This document shows, one piece after another, positions 1-5,184 of a stretch of 5,184 nucleotides of DNA. Position 1 is the first letter of the stretch. The number at the start of each line of letters is the position of its first letter. Both the position numbers and the translations under genes were made by a program. Origin of the DNA: Gemmatimonadota bacterium (GTDB taxonomy: Bacteria > Gemmatimonadota > Gemmatimonadetes > Gemmatimonadales > GWC2-71-9); contig JAGGAG010000171.1 of the NCBI GenBank assembly GCA_017889745.1, positions 1-5,184 on the forward strand, given 5' to 3'. The notes under the pieces are model-generated. The model made no database searches. It had not been told where the DNA came from and saw only the letters and a program-made list of their open reading frames with translations.

Positions 1-1203
1 GCCGGCGCATGGTGCATTCGGCAGCAGTTCCCGGCCGCGACCTCTCCTGAAGTGCTCGCCACGGCGCTGGCGGGGGGCGTCCAGTCGCTCGAGTTCCTTT
101 CGGGTCGTGGTGAGGGGCCCGGGCAGCAGTTCGCCCGGACGCTGAGCGAGCTCGACCTGCGTGATGTCGAGCTATCCTTCGAGGACCTGCAGCACCCCCT
201 GCCAGCGGGCCTCGATTTCCCCCGCAACCCGCTTTCCCTCGGAGTCGATCCCATAGGGCGCGCGCTCCGGCACGGCGGAACGGCCGGACAGATGCAGTCG
301 GCGCTCGCGCAACTGGGTGCCGCGCGTCCAGTCGCGGGCAGGAGCATGCGGCTTCTCCGCGCGTCCGGCGAGAGCTTCTTCGATGCCGGCGGCACTCCGG
401 TCATGACGCTCGGGGCCGCGCTGGCCGTGGCCCTGACCTATCTGCGCGCGCTCGCCGACGGAGGCGCGGACCCGGCGTGGGCCGCCAGCGCCATCGAGGT
501 GCGGTTGCCGTGTGGTCCGCGCTTCTTCGAGAGCGCCGCGATGCTGCGCGCCGCGCGGCTCGTGTGGGCGAGGGTGCTCGAACTCGCCGGGGTTGCGCCA
601 ACGCCGCTCCGCCTGGTTGCCAGCACTGGTCGCCGTTCGCTGACCCGCCACGATCCGTGGAACAACGCGCTCCGTAACACAACCGTGGCCTTTGCCGGCG
701 CGATCGGCGGGGCCGACATCCTCCAGCTGCTGCCGCACGATGCCCGCACCGCGGAACCGGGTGCGGCTGCACTGCGCCTCGCGCGCACGACCGGGCTGGT
801 GCTGCGCGACGAGGCGTCGCTGCGCCGGGTGCTCGACCCGGCGGAGGGAAGCTGGTTCCTCGAGACGTTTACGGCCGAGCTGGCCGAAGGGGCGTGGGAG
901 GAACTCCGCCGGCTGGATGCCGAGGGGGGGATCGTCGCCGCCATCGAGTCGGGGCAGTTGAGCCGCCGCATTTCCGAGGCGGCCGCCGCGCGCCACGAGC
1001 GGGTGCGCTCCCGCCGTCATCCAATCATCGGCGTTAGCGAACATCCCGTTGCGGGCGAGGTGGCTCCGCCCGCACCGGGCGAGATTGCCGAGCACGCAGG
1101 ATCGACGCGACCGTTTCCGTTCCGGCCCGACGCGCTGCCGTTCGAGCAACTGCGTGATGCCGCGGCCATGGAACACGCGCTGCGTGCCGGGGGGGTGTCA
1201 TGA
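1..1203 (+). CDS. mutA: Methylmalonyl-CoA mutase small (beta) subunit, 5' end cut by window
   Basis: The frame is open from base 1, so the gene starts outside the window; the GTG at 52 is internal, because codons 1-17 already align with the family (W4-C-I-R-Q-Q9 matches PWTIRQY of MutB). 400 residues are visible. They follow the mutase TIM-barrel: FFESAAMLRAARLVW at 174-188, DPWNN at 218-222, IGGAD at 235-239, DPAEGSW at 279-285 and HPIIGVSEHP at 340-349. The subunit looks non-catalytic: the SGYH active-site motif of MutB is SGES here (122-125), the substrate tyrosine is Gln9, and there is no cobalamin DxHxxG motif. Known family role: structural partner of MutB in the heterodimer converting (R)-methylmalonyl-CoA to succinyl-CoA in the cytoplasm. 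The protein stops shortly after FEQLRDAA (381-388), where longer homologues continue into a degenerate B12-like domain, so that domain is absent. The stop overlaps the mutB ATG by 4 bases. An alternative reading is a generic acyl-CoA mutase beta subunit, but the neighbours favour MutA. Confidence 0.93.
   Translation, partial: AGAWCIRQQFPAATSPEVLATALAGGVQSLEFLSGRGEGPGQQFARTLSELDLRDVELSFEDLQHPLPAGLDFPRNPLSLGVDPIGRALRHGGTAGQMQSALAQLGAARPVAGRSMRLLRASGESFFDAGGTPVMTLGAALAVALTYLRALADGGADPAWAASAIEVRLPCGPRFFESAAMLRAARLVWARVLELAGVAPTPLRLVASTGRRSLTRHDPWNNALRNTTVAFAGAIGGADILQLLPHDARTAEPGAAALRLARTTGLVLRDEASLRRVLDPAEGSWFLETFTAELAEGAWEELRRLDAEGGIVAAIESGQLSRRISEAAAARHERVRSRRHPIIGVSEHPVAGEVAPPAPGEIAEHAGSTRPFPFRPDALPFEQLRDAAAMEHALRAGGVS
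1189..1203 (+). promoter_or_regulatory. mutA/mutB ATGA junction with G7 tract
   Basis: Seven consecutive G residues (1189-1195) lie four bases before the mutB ATG at 1200, and the mutA TGA (1201-1203) overlaps that ATG. The tract is the only purine-rich stretch close enough to act as a weak ribosome-binding site, so mutB translation is probably coupled to mutA termination. This is inferred from layout; there is no canonical AGGAGG. Confidence 0.5.
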
Positions 1204-3377
1204 GCCGGATCCCCAGTCTCGAGCACGTCCAATGGCGCCCGCCCGCCCGCCGCGGCGCCGTCGCGACCGACGATGCCTCGACCGCGGCGGAGGGCATCAC
1301 CATTCCGGCGCACGTCGGCGCGGAGCTGCTCGACGGCGTTGATGTCTCGACCATGCCGGGCGGCGCGCCCTACGTTCGCGGGCCGTATCCCACGATGTAC
1401 CTCGGGCAGCCATGGACGATCCGGCAGTATGCCGGCTATTCCACCGCCGAGGAGTCGAATGCGTTCTACCGGCGGAACCTGGCCGCGGGGCAGATGGGCC
1501 TCAGCATCGCGTTCGACCTCGCCACCCACCGGGGGTACGACTCCGACCATCCGCGTGTCACCGGCGACGTGGGCATGGCGGGCGTGGCCATCGACAGTAT
1601 CCTGGACATGCGCATCCTCTTCGACCACATCCCGCTCGACCGGATGAGCGTGTCGATGACGATGAACGGCGCGGTGCTCCCGGTGCTGGCGCTGTACGTG
1701 GTGGCGGCGGAAGAACAGGGCGTGAAGCCGGCGCAGCTGGCGGGGACCATCCAGAACGACATCCTCAAGGAGTTCATGGTCCGGAACACCTACATCTATC
1801 CGCCCGGCCCGAGCCTCAGGATCGTGGCCGACATCTTCCGCTATACCAGCCAACACATGCCCCGCTTCAACAGCATCAGCATCAGCGGCTATCACATGCA
1901 CGAGGCTGGGGCCACCGCCGACCTCGAGTTGGGCTACACGCTGGCCGACGGCGTGGAATACGTGCGCACCGGGCTCAACGCCGGACTGGGCATCGATTCC
2001 TTCGCGCCGCGCCTCAGCTTCTTTTTCGCCATCGGCATGAATTTCTTCATGGAGGTGGCAAAGCTGCGCGCGGCGCGGCTCCTGTGGACCCGCCTCATGC
2101 AGCCGTTCAAGCCGGCGAACCCGCGCAGCTCGGCGCTGCGCATGCACTGTCAGACGAGCGGGTGGAGCCTGTCGGCCCAGGACATCAACAACAACGTGGT
2201 GCGCACCTGCATCGAGGCCATGGCGGCGACGCAGGGGGGCACGCAGAGCCTGCATACCAACGCACTGGACGAGGCACTCGCGCTCCCGAGCGATGCATCG
2301 GCGCGGATCGCCCGGAACACCCAGCTGTTCCTGCAGCAGGAGACGGACACCTGCGTGACGGTGGATCCCTGGGGCGGAAGCCACTACGTCGAGTGGCTCA
2401 CCGACCAGCTGGCTCGGCGCGCACAGGGCCACATCGACGAAGTCGGGAAGCTCGGGGGCATGGCCCGCGCCATCGAGGCGGGCCTTCCGAAGCTGCGGAT
2501 CGAGGAGGCCGCCGCGCGCACCCAGGCCCGCATCGACAGCGGGCGCCAGGCGCTGATCGGCGTCAACCGGTACCGTCCGGAGCGGGACGAACTGCCTGAG
2601 GTGCTGCGCATCGACAACCGGGCCGTGCGTGCGGCGCAGGTGGCCCGGCTGGCCGAGCTGCGGGCCACGAGGAACGCCGAGGCGACGACGCGTGCGCTCG
2701 AGGCGCTCACCGCGGCGGCACGGACGGGTCAGGGGAACCTGCTGGCCCTGGCCATCGATGCGGCCCGGGCGCGGGCCACCGTCGGGGAGATGAGCGAGGC
2801 GCTCGCGGCCGTGTATGGCCGGCACGCGGCGCCGGTGCACCTGGTGAGCGGAGTCTATGGAGGCGAAATGGCGGGCACCGACGAGGGCATCGTGACGGTT
2901 CGCAACGCGGTCGACCGCTTCGCCGCGCTCGAGGGGCGTCGGCCCCGGCTGCTCGTGGCGAAAGTGGGCCAGGATGGCCACGACCGGGGCCAGAAGGTCA
3001 TCGCAACGGCGTTCGCCGATCTTGGATTCGACGTGGACATCGGCCCGCTCTTCGCCACGCCCGACGAGGCGGCGCGGCAGGCAGTGGAGAACGACGTGCA
3101 CGTCATTGGCGTGAGCTCACTCGCCGCCGCGCATCTGACCCTCGTACCGGAACTGCAGCAGGCGCTCGCAGCGCACGGGCGGCCGGACATCATGATCGTG
3201 GCCGGTGGCGTCATACCACCGCAGGACTACGAGGCGCTGAGGGCGGCCGGTGCGAGCATGATCTTCGGCCCGGGCACCGTCATCCCGGACGCGGCGCGCG
3301 ACCTGCTCGCCGAGCTCGCGCGGCGGCTTGGCCTGAGCGAGGCGAGGATCTTCGCGGCACCGGACGCGCCGAAGTGA
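1200..3377 (+). CDS. mutB: Methylmalonyl-CoA mutase large (alpha) catalytic subunit
   Basis: This 725-residue protein is close in length to the well-studied Propionibacterium MutB and aligns along nearly its whole length. Residues from about 60 to 460 form the substrate-binding TIM barrel, with TMY (65-67), PWTIRQYAGY (71-80), FDLATHRGYDSD (105-116), NDILKEFMVRNTYIYPP (186-202), SGYHMHEAGA (229-238) and HCQTSGWSL (316-324). By alignment from memory, Tyr77, Arg195, Tyr231, His232 and His316 match the substrate and radical-handling residues Tyr89, Arg207, Tyr243, His244 and His328. Tyr77 and Arg195 favour methylmalonyl-CoA over isobutyryl-CoA as substrate, since isobutyryl-CoA mutases have Phe and Gln there. 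A linker leads to the C-terminal cobalamin domain, where D592-G-H594-D-R-G597 is the DxHxxG motif and His594 the lower axial cobalt ligand, followed by GVSSLAAAH and the GGVIPPQDY loop. The enzyme uses adenosylcobalamin to isomerise (R)-methylmalonyl-CoA to succinyl-CoA. Its start overlaps the mutA stop (ATGA) and its stop overlaps the meaB start (GTGA). No key residue is missing. Confidence 0.98.
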   Translation: MSRIPSLEHVQWRPPARRGAVATDDASTAAEGITIPAHVGAELLDGVDVSTMPGGAPYVRGPYPTMYLGQPWTIRQYAGYSTAEESNAFYRRNLAAGQMGLSIAFDLATHRGYDSDHPRVTGDVGMAGVAIDSILDMRILFDHIPLDRMSVSMTMNGAVLPVLALYVVAAEEQGVKPAQLAGTIQNDILKEFMVRNTYIYPPGPSLRIVADIFRYTSQHMPRFNSISISGYHMHEAGATADLELGYTLADGVEYVRTGLNAGLGIDSFAPRLSFFFAIGMNFFMEVAKLRAARLLWTRLMQPFKPANPRSSALRMHCQTSGWSLSAQDINNNVVRTCIEAMAATQGGTQSLHTNALDEALALPSDASARIARNTQLFLQQETDTCVTVDPWGGSHYVEWLTDQLARRAQGHIDEVGKLGGMARAIEAGLPKLRIEEAAARTQARIDSGRQALIGVNRYRPERDELPEVLRIDNRAVRAAQVARLAELRATRNAEATTRALEALTAAARTGQGNLLALAIDAARARATVGEMSEALAAVYGRHAAPVHLVSGVYGGEMAGTDEGIVTVRNAVDRFAALEGRRPRLLVAKVGQDGHDRGQKVIATAFADLGFDVDIGPLFATPDEAARQAVENDVHVIGVSSLAAAHLTLVPELQQALAAHGRPDIMIVAGGVIPPQDYEALRAAGASMIFGPGTVIPDAARDLLAELARRLGLSEARIFAAPDAPK

Positions 3378-4372
3378 GTGAACCGAGGCGGCCGGACCAG
3401 ACTCTCGGGCAACTGATTGACGGGGTGCGTCGGCGCGAGCCGGCGGCACTGGGGCGTGCCGTGTCCCTCATCGAATCGACGGCGCCCGCCGATCGCGCGC
3501 GCGCGGGCGACCTGCTGACGCGGCTGGGGCCGGCGGCGCGGCCGGCGGTGCTGGTCGGCATCAGCGGCGTGCCGGGCGTGGGGAAGAGCACCTTCATCGA
3601 CGGGCTGGGCGCCCGGCTGCTCTCGCGGGGCCACCGCGTGGCGGTGCTCGCGGTGGACCCCTCCAGCGCGGTGTCGGGCGGCAGCATCCTCGGCGACAAG
3701 ACCCGCATGCAGCGCCTGGCGGGCGATCCACGCGCATTCGTGCGTCCATCACCGACGGCCGGCACGCTGGGCGGCGTCGCGCCGCGCACGCCGGAGACGA
3801 TCGCGCTCTGCGAGGCCGCGGGATTCGACGTCATCATCGTGGAAACGGTGGGCGTCGGACAATCGGAGACCTCGGTAGCGGACCTCACGGACGTCTTCCT
3901 GGTGCTGATGCTCCCGGGCGGGGGCGACGAACTGCAGGGCATCAAGCGCGGCCTGATGGAACGTGCGGACGTCATCGCGGTGAACAAGGCCGATGGCTCC
4001 AACGCCGATCGCGCGATGGCCACGGCCCGGGACTATCGCACGGCCATGCACCTCATGCGCGGGCGCGATGCTGCGGGACCGCCACCGGTCCTGACATGCA
4101 GTGCGCTGGACGGCACCGGACTCGACGAGGTGTGGAGCGCGCTGCTGGAGCGCCGGCTGGGGCTGGTGGAGAGCGGGGTACTGGCGGCACGCCGCCGGGA
4201 ACAGCGGGTGCGATGGATGTGGGTGCTGGTGGAGCAACGGGTGCGGGCGGGCCTCGAATTGCACGAGAGTGTGCACGGCCTGCTGGGCGAGGTTACCCGG
4301 GGCGTGGCAGACGGATCCGTGCCGCCCAGCGTGGCTGCCGAGCGGCTGCTGCGCGCCGTCGGACTTGGGTGA
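3374..4372 (+). CDS. meaB: MeaB/ArgK family GTPase, methylmalonyl-CoA mutase chaperone
   Basis: This 332-residue protein is of usual length for the MeaB (older name ArgK) branch of the G3E P-loop GTPases. The Walker A motif is GVPGVGKS (65-72); DPSS (95-98) and SGGSILGDKTRM (101-112) follow. The metal-binding and switch segment is FDVIIVETVGVGQSE (151-165), the guanine-specificity motif is NKAD (204-207), and a SALDGTG G5-like segment lies at 243-249. The C-terminal helical region is the part that dimerises in known structures. Known role: a GTP-dependent gatekeeper that binds the mutase, helps deliver intact adenosylcobalamin and removes or excludes damaged cofactor. Position directly behind mutB supports that role over the outdated arginine/ornithine transport kinase label. 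The start is GTG, overlapping the mutB TGA by 4 bases. The nearest purine-rich stretch (CGAGG near 3343-3347) is too distant to be a normal Shine-Dalgarno, so initiation probably depends on ribosomes finishing mutB. No in-frame ATG occurs before codon 112, so the GTG is well supported. Confidence 0.97.
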   Translation: MSEPRRPDQTLGQLIDGVRRREPAALGRAVSLIESTAPADRARAGDLLTRLGPAARPAVLVGISGVPGVGKSTFIDGLGARLLSRGHRVAVLAVDPSSAVSGGSILGDKTRMQRLAGDPRAFVRPSPTAGTLGGVAPRTPETIALCEAAGFDVIIVETVGVGQSETSVADLTDVFLVLMLPGGGDELQGIKRGLMERADVIAVNKADGSNADRAMATARDYRTAMHLMRGRDAAGPPPVLTCSALDGTGLDEVWSALLERRLGLVESGVLAARRREQRVRWMWVLVEQRVRAGLELHESVHGLLGEVTRGVADGSVPPSVAAERLLRAVGLG

Positions 4373-4375
4373 GGC

Positions 4376-4552
4376 CTAGAACTCCCGCCGCTTCATCTCG
4401 TCGAAGAACTCCTCGTGCTCCTGCTGGTCCGGCCGCTCCGGCCGACGCGTCGCATCGAGCGTCGAATCGTAGGTGGGACGGGCCTTTGACTTGGGCTTCT
4501 CCGCCTTTGCCATGTTCTTCTTGATGAGCGCCTCGAGCTGCTTGTCCTTCAT
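4376..4552 (-). CDS. Small highly charged hypothetical protein, 58 aa
   Basis: I do not recognise this family. Evidence for coding: ATG at 4552-4550 preceded by GAGGG (complement of 4557-4561) four bases upstream, a TAG stop, and G or C at the third position in about 52 of 58 codons, matching the surrounding genes. The protein has a Lys-rich N-terminal half (MKDKQLEALIKKNMAKAEKP, then KSKARP), a Pro/Arg-rich middle (RRPERPD) and an acidic, probably helical tail (EHEEFFDEMKRREF). It has no signal peptide, membrane segment or cysteine, so a small cytoplasmic protein, perhaps partly disordered and able to bind nucleic acid or another protein, is possible but unproven. It converges on meaB with 3 bases between stops and diverges from recQ. 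An upstream extension of the frame to 4846 is unlikely because it would run antisense through the recQ start. A chance ORF in GC-rich DNA remains possible, but the ribosome site and residue composition argue against that. Confidence 0.72.
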   Translation of the reverse strand: MKDKQLEALIKKNMAKAEKPKSKARPTYDSTLDATRRPERPDQQEHEEFFDEMKRREF

Positions 4553-4680
4553 ACCGCCCTCGTGTGGGAGCCTCCGAAAGCTAGCAGCGCACCGGCCCTG
4601 ACCGAAGGGGCCGGGAATCAGGGCCGCATCCGCGTGATTCGGGTGACGGGGGCATGGCCCGCCGGGCCCAGCATGCGGGC
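4553..4680. other. Divergent intergenic region between small gene and recQ
   Basis: This short region must hold the start signals of both the minus-strand small gene and plus-strand recQ if each is transcribed from here. I see no convincing -35/-10 pair on either strand; the DNA is very GC-rich. It shrinks to 4553-4653 if recQ starts at the upstream ATG. Its notable content is the inverted repeat at 4593-4626 and a compact GGCCC-GCC-GGGCC hairpin at 4656-4668 just ahead of the proposed recQ ATG. Confidence 0.6.
4593..4626. repeat. Perfect 9-bp inverted repeat, 16-base spacer
   Basis: CGGCCCTGA at 4593-4601 is matched exactly by TCAGGGCCG at 4618-4626. A competing 7-bp stem pairs CCGGCCC (4592-4598) with GGGCCGG (4608-4614), so the two hairpins share the left arm and cannot form together. 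It could be an operator for a dimeric regulator, a structured leader of recQ, or a chance product of GC-rich DNA. No T-run follows it on the plus strand and no matching tract lies on the other side, so it is not an intrinsic terminator. Confidence 0.45.
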
Positions 4681-5184
4681 ATGCCGACACTCGTCGACGC
4701 GCGCGCCATCCTCCGGCGTCATTTCGGGTTCCCGGACTTCCGACCGTCCCAGCGGGAGGTCGTCCGCGCCGTCCTGAATGGCCGGGACACCCTTGCGGTG
4801 CTGCCGACTGGCGCGGGGAAGTCCGCCTGCTTCCAGGTTCCGGCACTCCTCTTCGACGGCATCTCGGTCGTCGTGTCGCCCCTCATCAGCCTCATGACCG
4901 ACCAGGTCGCCGCGTGCCAGCGACGAGGAATCGCGGCGGCTGCACTGACGAGTTCCACGTCCGTTGTCGACCGTGTGGTGGTCACGGAGGCGCTCCGCAC
5001 CCGCAGCATCCGGCTGCTCTACCTGTCACCTGAGCGCCTCGTGGCGTCGGCCGCGTCGCTGCGGGCACAGATCGGCGTGCCGGCCATGCTCGCCGTGGAT
5101 GAGGCGCACTGCATCTCGGAATGGGGTCCGGACTTCCGGCCGGCCTATCGCCGGCTCGGCCTCGTGCGGCGCCAGCTTGGCATG
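4681..5184 (+). CDS. recQ: RecQ-family ATP-dependent DNA helicase, N-terminal part, 3' end cut by window
   Basis: 168 residues are visible before the window edge, covering only the first RecA-like domain. Helicase motifs occur in order: motif 0 FGFPDFRPSQREVV (15-28), Walker A TGAGKS (43-48), motif Ia SPLISLMTDQV (66-76), the YLSPERL segment (114-120), DEAH box (140-143) and the RecQ aromatic-rich loop ISEWGPDFRPAY (145-156). This loop separates RecQ from other superfamily 2 DEAH proteins. Known role: 3'-to-5' unwinding in recombination repair and restart of stalled forks. Compared with the usual WGHDFRP, the loop has Pro150 where E. coli RecQ has His156. The second RecA-like domain, zinc-binding/winged-helix (RQC) and HRDC domains cannot be judged. 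The start is uncertain: ATG 4681 begins where most homologues do but has no clear ribosome site, whereas in-frame ATG 4654 adds nine residues (MARRAQHAG) and follows GGGTGACGGGGG (4641-4652). An in-frame stop at 4582 limits any further extension. Orientation opposite to the small gene suggests its own promoter or read-through from meaB. Confidence 0.95.
   Translation, partial: MPTLVDARAILRRHFGFPDFRPSQREVVRAVLNGRDTLAVLPTGAGKSACFQVPALLFDGISVVVSPLISLMTDQVAACQRRGIAAAALTSSTSVVDRVVVTEALRTRSIRLLYLSPERLVASAASLRAQIGVPAMLAVDEAHCISEWGPDFRPAYRRLGLVRRQLGM

Noticed and set aside
924..930. G7 run inside mutA as a phase-variation tract
   Set aside because: It encodes an ordinary Glu-Gly-Gly segment conserved in the family, and runs of this length are expected by chance in such GC-rich DNA.
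172..1176. 334-codon open frame on the minus strand opposite mutA
   Set aside because: Arg/Gly/His-rich shadow of mutA with no recognisable motif.
1412..2599. 395-codon plus-strand frame inside mutB
   Set aside because: Off-frame reading of conserved mutB codons; low-complexity Arg/His/Gly/Pro product and no ribosome site.
1017..3101. 694-codon open frame on the minus strand opposite mutB
   Set aside because: It lies wholly antisense to a fully conserved catalytic gene. Its product is a His/Arg/Ala-rich string with no recognisable domain, as expected when high-GC3 codons are read backwards. Such long shadows are common in GC-rich DNA.
1200..3377. Isobutyryl-CoA or other acyl-CoA mutase instead of methylmalonyl-CoA mutase
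   Set aside because: Tyr77 and Arg195 are kept at the positions where isobutyryl-CoA mutases carry Phe and Gln, and a separate MutA subunit is encoded next to it.
4430..4444. CGGCCG-CTC-CGGCCG hairpin as a bidirectional terminator for meaB and the small gene
   Set aside because: It lies inside the small gene, encoding part of its RPERP segment, is about 60 bases past the meaB stop, and has no T-run on either side; repeated Pro/Arg/Glu codons explain it.
4562..4777. 71-codon plus-strand frame ahead of and overlapping recQ
   Set aside because: It overlaps the recQ start in another frame, the product has Ser/Arg/Pro-rich shadow composition, and the RecQ frame is clearly the real one.
4376..4846. 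156-codon version of the small minus-strand gene
   Set aside because: The extra upstream codons run antisense through the recQ Walker A region and its start; the internal ATG at 4552 has a ribosome site and begins the compositionally sensible part.

Overview
This is a GC-rich bacterial window carrying the end of a vitamin B12-dependent propionate/methylmalonyl-CoA module on the plus strand, followed by a small minus-strand gene and the beginning of a plus-strand DNA helicase gene. No RNA genes, insertion sequences, CRISPR repeats or signs of recent transfer are visible. Composition (very GC-rich, mostly G or C at third codon positions) and the short form of the mutase small subunit would suit a lineage such as Gemmatimonadota, but nothing here fixes the taxon.

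Positions 1-4372 hold three genes joined by 4-base stop/start overlaps: mutA (small, non-catalytic methylmalonyl-CoA mutase subunit, cut at its 5' end by the window edge), mutB (large, catalytic, cobalamin-binding subunit) and meaB (the GTPase chaperone that loads and protects the mutase cofactor). Together they interconvert (R)-methylmalonyl-CoA and succinyl-CoA, linking propionyl-CoA from odd-chain fatty acids, branched amino acids or propionate to the TCA cycle. The ATGA and GTGA junctions suggest one mRNA with coupled translation; the promoter must lie upstream of the window.

Positions 4376-4552 (minus) encode a 58-residue, highly charged protein of unknown function that converges on meaB with only 3 bases between the stop codons. 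A 101-128 bp divergent intergenic stretch with a perfect 9-bp inverted repeat separates it from recQ, which begins at 4681 (or in frame at 4654) and runs off the right edge; only the first helicase domain is present.

The window is mostly ordinary. The points worth a second look are the mutase small subunit, which lacks its C-terminal pseudo-B12 domain and catalytic residues; the uncharacterised small gene; the structured divergent intergenic region; a G7 tract at the mutA/mutB junction; and a His-to-Pro change in the RecQ aromatic-rich loop. I found no convincing undescribed system.
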